Below are positions 8,454-16,401 of a DNA stretch of 64,000 bases, piece by piece (within the stretch, counting starts at the first letter, position 1; each line of letters starts with the position of its first letter). The stretch is from JBGSTR01 sp963707135 (lineage in GTDB: Bacteria; Pseudomonadota; Gammaproteobacteria; Chromatiales; Chromatiaceae), in assembly GCA_963707135.1 (NCBI GenBank), contig CAVPOY010000024.1, positions 310,001-374,000 of the forward strand. The letters are read 5' to 3'. Both the position numbers and the translations under genes were made by a program. The notes beneath the pieces are model-generated. The model saw only the letters and a list, made by a program, of their open reading frames with translations, searched no databases and was not told the origin of the DNA.

Positions 8454-9820
8454 CCCCGTTGCGCACCCTGGTCCGGGACGGACTCGTCAGGATCGAACGA
8501 CCGCTGGCCGACTGGACGTACGGGCTGCTGCTGCTGGCGATAGCCATCGGCGCGGGCTGGCTGGTCGCCCGCCACGACGGCTACTGGGACTGGACCGCGG
8601 CCGGCAGCAACAGCCTGAGCCCCGAGAGCCTGGAGATCCTGGAGCGACTGGACGCGCCCCTTCGAGCGACCGTCTTCATCGACCGTCACGACCCGCTGGG
8701 CCAGACCATTGAGCGCCTGCTGGCCCGATACGCGCAGGCGTACCCGCGAATGGAGATCGGGTTCGTCGACCCCCAGCTCTTCCCCGAGCAGGCGCGCGAC
8801 GCAAAGGTCTCGCTGAAAGGGCAGATCCTGCTCGAGCACAAGGGCCGCCGCGAGACCCTGAGCGAGATCGGCGAGCGCTCGATCAGCGCCGCCATCGCGC
8901 GCCTGAGCTCGACCCGCGCCCGGTGGATCGCGGTGCTCGAGGGCCATGGGGAGCGCCGCATGGAGGGTCAGGAAGGCAAGGACCTGGGCCGGTTCGTCCA
9001 GGAGCTCAAGGAGCGCGGATTCCTGGTCCGTTCGCTGGACCTGGCCACCGTCGCCGACGTCCCGGTGAACACACACCTGGTTTTGATCTCGACGCCCGAC
9101 ATCCCGCTGTTTCCCGGCGAGGCCGAGCGACTCGGCCAGTACCTGGATCGCGGCGGCAACCTGCTCTGGTTGATGGACCCGGGTCCGCTGAACGGCCTGG
9201 AGGTTCTGACTGATCAGCTCGGGATTCAGGTGCTTCCCGGAACGGTGGTCGATGCCGACGCGGCCAGGCTGGGCCTGGAGACGCCCGCCGTCGCTGTCAT
9301 CTCGGAGTTTCCGAACGACCCCCTGTCCGCCGGACTCAGGGCACCGGCGCTCCTTCCGGGCAGCGCCGCGTTCGGCGCGGAGGTCGCGCCCGGCTGGACC
9401 CTTGCCGGGTTCCTTGCCTCGGGTGCCGACAGCTGGAACGAGACCGGCCGGATCGAGGGCGACATCTACCGCGACGAGGTCGTCGGCGAGCAACCGGGCC
9501 CGCTGCCGGTGGTGCTGGCCCTGACCCGCCAGCTTCCGGGCGACGACCGGGTCCAGCAGGTCCTGGTCGCCGGCGACGGCGACTTTCTCAGCAACGATCA
9601 GCTCGGCGCCTATGGAAACCGGGCACTGGGCCTGAAGATGATGCGCTGGCTCAGCGGCAGCGAGGGCATGCTCGACCTGCCCCCGGACCCGGCGCAGGCG
9701 GAGGGCCTGTCGCTGACTCCGGCACGGCGGCTGCTGATCGGGATCGGGTCCCTGGTGCTCCTGCCGGGGCTCTTTCTCGCCTCGGGGCTGGCCATGCGCT
9801 GGGTGCGTGGGAGGGCCTGA
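8450..9820 (+). CDS. GldG-like auxiliary protein of an ABC exporter
   Basis: Membrane-anchored protein of 456 residues. One N-terminal membrane helix (about 24-42) is followed by a large extracytoplasmic region with the GldG/IFT52-type pattern (YWDWTAAGSNSLSPESLEIL, then LLARYAQAYPRMEIGFVDPQ, then VAVLEGHGERRMEG). A second helix lies near the C-terminus (LLIGIGSLVLLPGLFLASGL). The GTG at 8450 overlaps the permease stop, which fixes the start; the frame is open for over 380 bases upstream but only as a shadow of the permease. In Bacteroidetes the homologue belongs to the gliding apparatus, but in proteobacteria its job is unknown. Confidence 0.82.
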   Translation: MTPLRTLVRDGLVRIERPLADWTYGLLLLAIAIGAGWLVARHDGYWDWTAAGSNSLSPESLEILERLDAPLRATVFIDRHDPLGQTIERLLARYAQAYPRMEIGFVDPQLFPEQARDAKVSLKGQILLEHKGRRETLSEIGERSISAAIARLSSTRARWIAVLEGHGERRMEGQEGKDLGRFVQELKERGFLVRSLDLATVADVPVNTHLVLISTPDIPLFPGEAERLGQYLDRGGNLLWLMDPGPLNGLEVLTDQLGIQVLPGTVVDADAARLGLETPAVAVISEFPNDPLSAGLRAPALLPGSAAFGAEVAPGWTLAGFLASGADSWNETGRIEGDIYRDEVVGEQPGPLPVVLALTRQLPGDDRVQQVLVAGDGDFLSNDQLGAYGNRALGLKMMRWLSGSEGMLDLPPDPAQAEGLSLTPARRLLIGIGSLVLLPGLFLASGLAMRWVRGRA

Positions 9821-9823
9821 CGG

Positions 9824-10969
9824 ATGCGCCGCCGCTGGCTAGTCAACCTTGGGCTTCTCGCCGTCGTGCTGCTGCTCGGCCTGACCATCCAGCGGGAGCT
9901 GACCGGCGAACGGAATCCGCCGGTTCTGGCCGGTATCGACCCGGCGGACCTGAGGCTGCTCGAGGTCTCGCGCGAGGGCGAGCCGACAGTGCGTCTTGAG
10001 CGGGACCCGGAAGCTTGGCGAATGCGGGCGCCGCTGCAGGCCGACGCGGACCCGAGGCACATGGAGAAGCTGCTGGCAATCCTCACCACGCCGGTCCACC
10101 GCACCTTCCCGGAAAAATCGGCCGACCTGGAGCAGCTCGGACTGGCGCCCGCCAAGGTCAGGCTGCAACTGGACGCCCTGACCCTAACCTTCGGCGGCCT
10201 GGACCCGATCAGCCAGAGGCGTTATGTCTCCGCCGAGGGTCTGGTGCACCTGATCGACGACCGCTTCCAGCACCTGCTGATCGCACCGCCGATCGACTAC
10301 GTCTCCAAGGCCCTGCTGCCGCGCGGGTTTGCGCCGGCCTTCGGGACGATCGCCGGGGTGCCGCTGGCCGCCGGGACGCTCGGCGGTCTTCCGGACCTGG
10401 TTTCCGAGCGGGTCGAACCCCTCGGCAGCGAGCTGGCCGGTACGCCGGTTGAGCTCAAGGGGCCCGACGGCACATCGCTGCGCTTCCTGGTATCCGACGA
10501 CCGCCGCCGCTGGGCCCGGTTGGACCGGCGGTTGCTCTACGTGCTGAGCGAGGCCCCGGTGCTCGAAGAAGACCCGACCGCCGTCGACACGACACCGCCG
10601 GCACCGGAACCCGAGTTGGAGCTTGCGCCGGCTGGGCCCGCCGGAGGGGAGCCCGTCTTCGGCCGCGCCGCGGAGCCGTTCGCACCCGGGTCCGGCGACC
10701 CCTTCGCGCCGGACCCGTTCGACGAGGGGCTATTTCCGCCCGTCGCGGACCCCCACGCGCCGGTGTCGGAGGACGATTCGCTCGGCCCGCCTCGGGCCGT
10801 TCGCATGAGCCCGGATGAGGCCATCGAGGAAGGCGGGTTCGGGGACGAGCCCTACAAGGACCCCCCACAGGGCTTCGGGGTGGACCCGTTCGCTCCCGAC
10901 CCGAGCCCCGATACCGATCATGACCCGTCCTACGACGGGAGCCCGAGCGCCGGCCCGGGCGCTCGCTGA
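9824..10969 (+). CDS. DUF4340 domain protein with acidic, proline-rich tail
   Basis: Predicted periplasmic protein of 381 residues tethered by an N-terminal helix (LVNLGLLAVVLLLGLTIQREL, about 5-25). Residues 30-245 fit DUF4340, the usual last gene of GldAFG-type exporter cassettes. From about residue 250 the sequence becomes a low-complexity tail rich in Pro, Asp, Glu and Gly (repeats of DPFAP and PDP), probably disordered. It starts three bases after the GldG-like gene. The long acidic tail is not part of the DUF4340 core and could be a lineage-specific addition. Function unknown; a substrate-binding or envelope-spanning role is only a guess. Confidence 0.75.
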   Translation: MRRRWLVNLGLLAVVLLLGLTIQRELTGERNPPVLAGIDPADLRLLEVSREGEPTVRLERDPEAWRMRAPLQADADPRHMEKLLAILTTPVHRTFPEKSADLEQLGLAPAKVRLQLDALTLTFGGLDPISQRRYVSAEGLVHLIDDRFQHLLIAPPIDYVSKALLPRGFAPAFGTIAGVPLAAGTLGGLPDLVSERVEPLGSELAGTPVELKGPDGTSLRFLVSDDRRRWARLDRRLLYVLSEAPVLEEDPTAVDTTPPAPEPELELAPAGPAGGEPVFGRAAEPFAPGSGDPFAPDPFDEGLFPPVADPHAPVSEDDSLGPPRAVRMSPDEAIEEGGFGDEPYKDPPQGFGVDPFAPDPSPDTDHDPSYDGSPSAGPGAR

Positions 10970-10976
10970 GCCCGGA

Positions 10977-11792
10977 GTGCCCGAGCTCCCGGAGGTCGAG
11001 ACCGCGCTGCGGGGCATCCGCCCTTATCTCGAAGGCCGGCGGATCGAGCGGCTGGCTATCAGGCAGCCGCGGCTGCGTCTGCCGATACCGACCGGGACGC
11101 CGGACCAGGTCGCTGGACAAACGATCATCGCGCTGGCGCGGCGCGGCAAGTACCTGCTCATTGCGCTCGACCGCGGGAACCTGATCCTGCACCTGGGTAT
11201 GTCCGGAAGCCTGCGCGTGCTGGCGGCGGGAACGCCCCCGGAGAGACACGATCATCTGGACCTGGTGTTGGAGGGCGGGCTCTGCCTGCGTTTCCGAGAC
11301 CCCCGGCGCTTCGGCCTGCTGCTCTGGACGCCGGACCCGCCGGAAGCACACCCGCTGCTGCGGGGTCTGGGCCCGGAGCCCCTGGGGCCGGGCTTCGACG
11401 GGGATTACCTCTACCGGCTGAGCCGGGGCAGACGGGTGGCGGTCAAGCCGTTCCTGATGGACGCCGGGGTCGTCGTCGGCGTCGGAAACATTTACGCCAA
11501 CGAGTCGCTGTTCCTCGCCGGGATCCTCCCGCAGCGGGCCTGCAACCGCATCGGGACAGAACGCTATGGCCGGCTCGCGGCCGTCGTTCGAACGGTGCTC
11601 GCCGCGGCCATCGAACAGGGCGGGACGAGCCTGAGGGACTTCGTCCAGGAGGACGGGCGGCCGGGCTACTTCGCCCAGTCGTTACGGGTCTACGGGCGCG
11701 AGGGACTGCCCTGCCCCGGCTGCGGCGCGCCGATCCGCCAGCGGCGGATCGGCCAGCGCTCCAGCTTCTACTGCACCCGCTGCCAGCGCTGA
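10977..11792 (+). CDS. mutM: Formamidopyrimidine-DNA glycosylase (Fpg)
   Basis: Base-excision repair glycosylase/AP lyase that removes 8-oxoguanine and ring-opened purines. The protein begins PELPEVETALRGI after the initiating residue; Pro and Glu here are catalytic. It has the void-filling and helix-two-turn-helix region (MDAGVVVGVGNIYANESLF) and a C-terminal zinc finger CPGCGAPIRQRRIGQRSSFYCTRCQ with four cysteines. The length of 271 residues is typical. Translation must start at the GTG at 10977, because Pro2 must directly follow the processed first residue. It begins eight bases after the DUF4340 gene, so it is probably co-transcribed with the exporter operon. Confidence 0.96.
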   Translation: MPELPEVETALRGIRPYLEGRRIERLAIRQPRLRLPIPTGTPDQVAGQTIIALARRGKYLLIALDRGNLILHLGMSGSLRVLAAGTPPERHDHLDLVLEGGLCLRFRDPRRFGLLLWTPDPPEAHPLLRGLGPEPLGPGFDGDYLYRLSRGRRVAVKPFLMDAGVVVGVGNIYANESLFLAGILPQRACNRIGTERYGRLAAVVRTVLAAAIEQGGTSLRDFVQEDGRPGYFAQSLRVYGREGLPCPGCGAPIRQRRIGQRSSFYCTRCQR

Positions 11793-11828
11793 GCCACGTC
11801 GGCGGCGCGGGCAGGATCCCCGGTCAGG

Positions 11829-11913
11829 CAAACGCTGATCTATCGCGTCTGCCGTACGGGCCAAGCATGGCCCGGCTGATCGGGTGCCAGGCTGGCATTT
11901 GATCAGCGTCTCC
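11829..11913 (+). repeat. Dispersed intergenic repeat, copy B, with terminal inverted repeat
   Basis: The best preserved copy. Its ends read ACGCTGATC and GATCAGCGT, a perfect 9-bp inverted repeat about 80 bases apart. The interior contains CCGTACGGGCCAAGCATGGCC. It fills the gap between the mutM stop and the convergent Tim44-like gene, stopping at that gene's stop codon. Confidence 0.7.
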
Positions 11914-12813
11914 TTAACTCTCCCGCTGCTCGATGCCGGCGATCTGCCAGTCGCCCTCCGGGCTGGTCCAGTCGTGCTGGACGTGCCAGACCTCGCGGAA
12001 GGCCTCGGCAACCCCCTTCTCTTCCTCGCGGATCAGGCCGGAGAACAGCACGCTCGCCACCACCCGGTCGTCGTCGCGCTGGATGCCGGACAACTCGGCC
12101 TCCAGTCGGACGACCTCGGTGTATTGGGCGCCGTCGAGGCGTTCGCGTTCCCGCTGGAGCTCGGCGAACAACTGGGGCGTCGTGTACTCGCGGATGTCCC
12201 GGAGATCGGCCTGATCCCAGGCCGCCTGCAGCCGGATGAAGTGGGTCTTGGCGCCTTCAATGAATGCGGGGCCATCGAACCAGGAGGGGAACTCCTCCGT
12301 GCCGGAGGCCAGCGGCGCCCGCGCGCCCGCACCGTGGGGCAGGAGCCCCCCGGACAGGACCGGATCCGTCCCAGCCACTGACGACTCGCGCGCGTAGGCG
12401 CCGCCCGCTGGGGCACCGGCCGTCGCGACCCGTGCGGGCCCCGCGCGGCTGCGCCCCAGCATGCGAAACAGCATGACGCCGCCGAAGATCAGGCCGGCGA
12501 TCAGCAGGATGTCCATGAGCTGGATGCCTTCGAAGGCGTCGCCGAAAAACAGCGACGCGAGCAGCCCGCCGGCGGCGAGCCCCGCGAGGGGTCCCAGCCA
12601 CCGACTCGCCCCGCTCGCCGCCGCCGGGTTGGTCTGCCCCGCGGCGGGCCGCTGGGCCTGGGTGGGCGGCTGCGCCGGGCGCGCCGGGGTCCGGTACTGC
12701 TTTCCGAGGCTCATGCCGCCGCCGAAGCGCTTCGCCTCAACGTCGGCCGGCATGGACAGGAAGCCGACCGTGATCAGGGCCACGGCGGCGGTCATCAGGG
12801 TCTTGAGTTTCAT
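11914..12813 (-). CDS. Tim44-like domain membrane protein
   Basis: Protein of 299 residues with a signal-like N-terminal helix (MKLKTLMTAAVALITVGFLSM), the AKRFGGGMSLGKQYRTPARP motif typical of bacterial Tim44-like proteins, and a proline/alanine-rich linker. Two close membrane segments (about 83-102 and 107-122) and a C-terminal Tim44-like domain (about 185-297; FIEGAKTHFIRLQAAWDQADL) follow. In mitochondria the domain recruits Hsp70 to the import channel; the bacterial function is not established. The ATG at 12813 is chosen for the signal-like start. It is convergent with mutM and followed upstream by tandem repeats. Confidence 0.82.
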   Translation of the reverse strand: MKLKTLMTAAVALITVGFLSMPADVEAKRFGGGMSLGKQYRTPARPAQPPTQAQRPAAGQTNPAAASGASRWLGPLAGLAAGGLLASLFFGDAFEGIQLMDILLIAGLIFGGVMLFRMLGRSRAGPARVATAGAPAGGAYARESSVAGTDPVLSGGLLPHGAGARAPLASGTEEFPSWFDGPAFIEGAKTHFIRLQAAWDQADLRDIREYTTPQLFAELQRERERLDGAQYTEVVRLEAELSGIQRDDDRVVASVLFSGLIREEEKGVAEAFREVWHVQHDWTSPEGDWQIAGIEQRES

Positions 12814-12943
12814 CGGGTCATTTGCTCCGGATGGGTCGACTGGTTCCAGGTTTGCCATTCGCCTGTGGGCCCGCGCGCGGCGGGGGCTTTCTGCGCGATA
12901 GTATGCGGGCGCCGGGACGGTTTTCACGTTTACCCTCACCCCT

Positions 12944-13128
12944 GACCCTCTCCCGCAGGCGGGAGAGGGAGAAAGCGGAAGCTCCATCCCTGGAGCATCG
13001 ATTCACAATTGCCTCACCCCGACCCTCTCCCGCAGGCGGGAGAGGGAGAAAGCGGAAGCTCCATCCCTGGAGCATCGATTCACAATTGCCTCACCCCGAC
13101 CCTCTCCCGCGAGCGGTAGAGGGAGACT
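12944..13128. repeat. 77-bp tandem repeat, 2.4 copies, with GGGAGAGGG palindromes
   Basis: Units start at 12944, 13021 and 13098, giving an exact 77-base period; the third is truncated. Each unit begins GACCCTCTCCCGC with the inverse GCGGGAGAGGG, a REP-like hairpin, then a unique spacer ending near CATCGATTCACAATTG. The third unit has diverged (GAGCGGTAGAGGG) and runs to the 3' end of the gamma-glutamyltransferase gene. The palindromic core recurs at 62870-62995. Confidence 0.9.
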
Positions 13129-14842
13129 AAGGAGCGCCCTCGGCGTCTGTCGCCGGGGACACCCGGGCGCTGCCGATGCCGCGGGGATCGCTCGCGGCCT
13201 CGACCCGTCCGGCGGCCCGGTCCCAGTAGACCGCCTGCATGTTCCCGAACGGGCGCTCCAAAAGTTCCAGCCGATGCCCCTTCTCCCGGAGGGTCGCGCG
13301 CTCCTCCGGGCTCAGCGCCTCGGGCTCGACCTGGATGGCGTCCGGCAGAAACTGGTGATGGATCCTGGGCCGGGAGACCCAATCGGCGACCGGCGACCCG
13401 GCGACGACATCGAGAATGCCGTGCAAGACCATCGTGATGATGCGGCTCCCCCCGGGAGTCCCGAGGATGGCCACGCCGGCGTCCGACTCGACGAAGGTCG
13501 GCGACATGCTCGAGAGCATCCGCTTTCCGGGTGCGATGGCGTTGGCCTCGCCGCCCACCAGCCCGTACACGTTGGCGACCCCCGGCCGGGCCGAGAAATC
13601 GTCCATCTCGTCGTTCAGCAGCACGCCGGTGCCCGGCGCAACGAACCCGGAGCCGAACGGGTAGTTGATGCTAAGGGTCGCGGCGACCCGGTTTCCCTGC
13701 CGGTCGAGCACCGAAAAATGGGTCGTGTCCCGCCCCTCGTCCGGGCAGATCTCGGCCAGACGGCTCGGGGTCGCGGCGCCAGGGTCGAACCCGCGTATCA
13801 GCCCGGCCGCGTAGTAGGGATGGGTCAGGCGGGCTACCGGCACGTCCACCTGATCGGGGTCGCCGAGATAGAGCGCCCGGTCCCGGTAGGCCCTGCGCAT
13901 CACCTCGACCAGCGCATGGGTGCGCTCGGCGCCGGGCGCGGCCGGCGGATCAAGCGCCTGAAGCATGTTCAGCATCTCGACCAGCAACACCCCGCCCGAG
14001 GAGGGCGGTGCGGCGCTGACGATCCGCCAGCCGCGGTAGGACCCGGTAACGGGCGCCCGTTCGACCGCACGGTAGGACACCAGATCCTCCCGCGTCCAGA
14101 TACCACCCGCCGCGCGCACGCCGTCCACCAGCCGCTCGGCCACCGCCCCGGCGTAGAACCCGGCGCGGCCGTTCCGCGCCAGCGCCTCCAGGGTGTCGGC
14201 CAGATCCGGCTGCTTCAGGCGGTACCCGATCGGCGGGACCTCGGATCCGACCAGGAACTGCACGGCCGCGCCCGGCGAGGCGCGCAGCGCGGCGAGCCGG
14301 TGCGTCGCCATCGCGTGGAAGTGCTCGTCGACCTCGAATCCGTCGCGGGCGATACGGATGGCCGGTGCGAGCGTCTGCTCCAGCGGCAGGCGACCGTAGT
14401 GCTCGGCGATATGGACCAGCGCGGCGGGGGCGCCGGGGATGCCGGCGGCGAGTGGGCCGTCGAGCGCAAGCTCGGGGACGAACTGTCCGCTGGCGTCGAG
14501 GTACATGTCCGGATGGGCGGCGAGCGGCGCGCGCTCCCGGCCGTCGATCATGACCTGTAAGTCATCGGCTCCACGATGCAGCAGCCAGAATCCCCCGCCG
14601 CCGAGTCCCGAGCTGTAGGGCTCGGCGGCCGCCAGCACGGCGCTGATCGCCACCGCGGCGTCGAAGGCATTCCCTCCAGCGGACAGGATACCGATACCGG
14701 CCTCGGTGGCCAGAGGGTGCGCGGTCGCGACGGCCGCCCGCGGAGGATAATCGGCATCCGCCGCCCAAGCGCCGGAGACGACCACACAGGCGACAAGAAA
14801 AGACAGGGGCCCTCGAACAGGGCCCCGGAGGATAGAAGTCAT
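13127..14842 (-). CDS. ggt: Gamma-glutamyltransferase (glutathione hydrolase)
   Basis: Periplasmic N-terminal nucleophile hydrolase that removes the gamma-glutamyl group from glutathione and related peptides. It is a 571-residue precursor with a signal peptide (LSFLVACVVVSGAWA). The large-subunit features AATAHPLATEAGIGIL-like start, GNAFDAAVA and SSGLGGGGF are present. The autoprocessing site is DTTHFSVLD, where the second Thr becomes the nucleophile of the small subunit, and the PGGSRIITMVLHGILD stretch is also seen. Length and motifs are normal. Downstream its stop lies inside the third tandem-repeat unit. Upstream is the ferredoxin gene; a hairpin lies inside the signal-peptide codons (see 14801-14826). 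Confidence 0.94.
   Translation of the reverse strand: MTSILRGPVRGPLSFLVACVVVSGAWAADADYPPRAAVATAHPLATEAGIGILSAGGNAFDAAVAISAVLAAAEPYSSGLGGGGFWLLHRGADDLQVMIDGRERAPLAAHPDMYLDASGQFVPELALDGPLAAGIPGAPAALVHIAEHYGRLPLEQTLAPAIRIARDGFEVDEHFHAMATHRLAALRASPGAAVQFLVGSEVPPIGYRLKQPDLADTLEALARNGRAGFYAGAVAERLVDGVRAAGGIWTREDLVSYRAVERAPVTGSYRGWRIVSAAPPSSGGVLLVEMLNMLQALDPPAAPGAERTHALVEVMRRAYRDRALYLGDPDQVDVPVARLTHPYYAAGLIRGFDPGAATPSRLAEICPDEGRDTTHFSVLDRQGNRVAATLSINYPFGSGFVAPGTGVLLNDEMDDFSARPGVANVYGLVGGEANAIAPGKRMLSSMSPTFVESDAGVAILGTPGGSRIITMVLHGILDVVAGSPVADWVSRPRIHHQFLPDAIQVEPEALSPEERATLREKGHRLELLERPFGNMQAVYWDRAAGRVEAASDPRGIGSARVSPATDAEGAP
14801..14826 (-). terminator. Terminator-like hairpin inside the ggt signal sequence
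   Basis: Perfect 8-bp stem GGGGCCCT / AGGGCCCC with a CGAAC loop, followed on the minus strand by TGTCTTTTCTT. It lies 48 bases after the ferredoxin stop but within the first codons of ggt. It may end or attenuate transcription from the ferredoxin-coaD side. Confidence 0.5.
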
Positions 14843-14873
14843 CAGATCGGAAGGTGTCTCGGCGAGGCAGCGG

Positions 14874-15125
14874 TCAGCCCGCGGCGGTGATCCGCTCGTA
14901 CTTCTCCTGAAGCTCTTCCTCGGTCTCCTCGTGATCCGGGTCTTTGATGATGCAGTCGACCGGACAGACCTCGACGCATTGGGATTCCTCGTAGTGACCG
15001 ACGCACTCGGTGCACAGATTCGGGTCGATCTCGTAGATCTCGTCGCCCTGCGAGATAGCGCCGTTCGGGCACTCGGGCTCGCATACGTCGCAGTTGATGC
15101 ATTCGTCGGTGATCAGCAGTGCCAT
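14874..15125 (-). CDS. YfhL-type 2[4Fe-4S] ferredoxin
   Basis: Small electron carrier of 83 residues. The first cluster motif is CINCDVCEPECP and the second CTECVGHYEESQCVEVCPVDC, with the eight-residue insertion between cysteines that marks the Allochromatium/YfhL group. A short acidic C-terminal extension (DPDHEETEEELQEKYERI) follows. It is adjacent to coaD, as in many gammaproteobacteria (coaD-fdx), and both read in the same direction with 52 bases between them. Its redox partners cannot be told from sequence. Confidence 0.95.
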   Translation of the reverse strand: MALLITDECINCDVCEPECPNGAISQGDEIYEIDPNLCTECVGHYEESQCVEVCPVDCIIKDPDHEETEEELQEKYERITAAG

Positions 15126-15177
15126 GGATTGCTCCTTCGGTACATCGTCTAGGCAGCTTTATGGGGATGCGCGGATA

Positions 15178-15654
15178 TTATCCAAACCGCTCCCGCAATG
15201 CAGCTTGCACCACCGGCGCGACGAAGGGCGACACATCGCCGCGCAGCCGTGAGATCTCGCGCACGAGCGAGGACGAAATGTAGGTGTACTGCTCGGCCGG
15301 CGTCAGGAAAAGGGTCTCGATCTCGGGGGCCATGTGGCGGTTCATCCCCGCGAGCTGAAACTCGTACTCGAAATCCGAGACGGCCCGCAGCCCGCGCATG
15401 ATGACCCCCACGCCGAGCTCGCGCGCGAAGCTCACCAGCAGCCCGTCGAAGGACACCACCTCCACGTTGGGCTGGCCGTTCAACGCGGAACGCACCATCG
15501 CGACGCGCTCCTCGGTCGAGAAGACTGGGGCCTTGCCGGTATCGCGGGCGACCGCGACCACGACACGGTCGAACAGGCGCGAGGCACGTTGGATCAGGTC
15601 GGTGTGACCGTTCGTGACCGGGTCGAAGGTCCCGGGGTAGACCACGCTTCGCAC
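15178..15654 (-). CDS. coaD: Phosphopantetheine adenylyltransferase
   Basis: Fourth step of coenzyme A synthesis: transfers AMP from ATP to 4'-phosphopantetheine. It has 158 residues, the normal length. The nucleotidyltransferase motif GTFDPVTNGHTDLI (residues about 8-21, with T/HxGH-like TNGH), the RGLRAVSDFEYEFQLAGMNR motif and the C-terminal YTYISSSLVREIS loop are all present. It lies between rsmD and the ferredoxin gene on one strand, a standard gammaproteobacterial order (rsmD-coaD-fdx). Confidence 0.97.
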   Translation of the reverse strand: MRSVVYPGTFDPVTNGHTDLIQRASRLFDRVVVAVARDTGKAPVFSTEERVAMVRSALNGQPNVEVVSFDGLLVSFARELGVGVIMRGLRAVSDFEYEFQLAGMNRHMAPEIETLFLTPAEQYTYISSSLVREISRLRGDVSPFVAPVVQAALRERFG

Positions 15655-15807
15655 GGATCGGCACCTCGCTCGGTTGGACGGTGGGGTGACGGGAACGCCG
15701 GCAGCCGGTGCAAATATTCGGGATGCTTGAGCAATCGCCGCGCGCCAAGAGCTCGTGCACGGCGGGTCCGCCCGCCGCGCGAGCGCACGATAGCACAGGG
15801 TCAGGGA

Positions 15808-16401
15808 TCAGTCTTTCGGGACGTCCGGCGTCCGGGCCAACGCCAGGCCGTAGCGGACCTGACCCGCGGTCTTGTCGCGGATCAGATTCCAGCCCGCCGG
15901 TAGCGGAGGGAAGCCGGGCCGCCCCGGCGCCTCCAGATAGATCCGCGCACCGGGGGCGAGCCAGCCGTCGCGGCTCAACGCCTCGCAGGCCGGACCCAGC
16001 AGGTCCTCCGCGAACGGCGGGTCGAGAAATACGATGTCGAAGGGCCGCCCGGCGCCCCGTCGCAGCCAGTGCAGCGCGTCGGCGCGGATCACCCGGATTC
16101 GATCCGGTCCGAGTACCCGCGCGTTCGCCTCCAGCTGCCGGGCGACCGGCTCGGCGCGCTCGATCAGGACCACTTCCGCCGCGCCGCGGGATGCCGCCTC
16201 GAAGCCGAGGGCTCCACTGCCGGCGAAGGCATCGAGACAGCGAGCGCCCTCGATGACCGGCGCCAGCCAGTTGAAGAGGGTCTCGCGAACCCGATCGGCC
16301 GTTGGCCGGAGCCCGGGCGCGCCCGGCACCGGCAATCGGCGGCCCCGATGTCGTCCGCCGATGATCCGCAGTTGGCCGCCGGTCCTGTTAGCCGGCGCCA
16401 C
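15808..16401 (-). CDS. rsmD: 16S rRNA (guanine(966)-N(2))-methyltransferase
   Basis: SAM-dependent enzyme methylating G966 of 16S rRNA. It begins near QLRIIGGRHRGRRL and contains the SAM motif LDAFAGSGALGFEAASRGA and the catalytic motif DIVFLDPPF. I choose the GTG at 16401 rather than the longer frame to 16482. It gives 197 residues, the family length, and the start overlaps the stop of the upstream M16 gene (16388-16390), implying coupled translation. It is followed by coaD, the conserved order. Confidence 0.92.
   Translation of the reverse strand: MAPANRTGGQLRIIGGRHRGRRLPVPGAPGLRPTADRVRETLFNWLAPVIEGARCLDAFAGSGALGFEAASRGAAEVVLIERAEPVARQLEANARVLGPDRIRVIRADALHWLRRGAGRPFDIVFLDPPFAEDLLGPACEALSRDGWLAPGARIYLEAPGRPGFPPLPAGWNLIRDKTAGQVRYGLALARTPDVPKD

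Noticed and set aside
12944..13128. Possible CRISPR array
   Set aside because: The whole 77-base unit repeats, spacers included, so there are no unique spacers; no cas genes are near.
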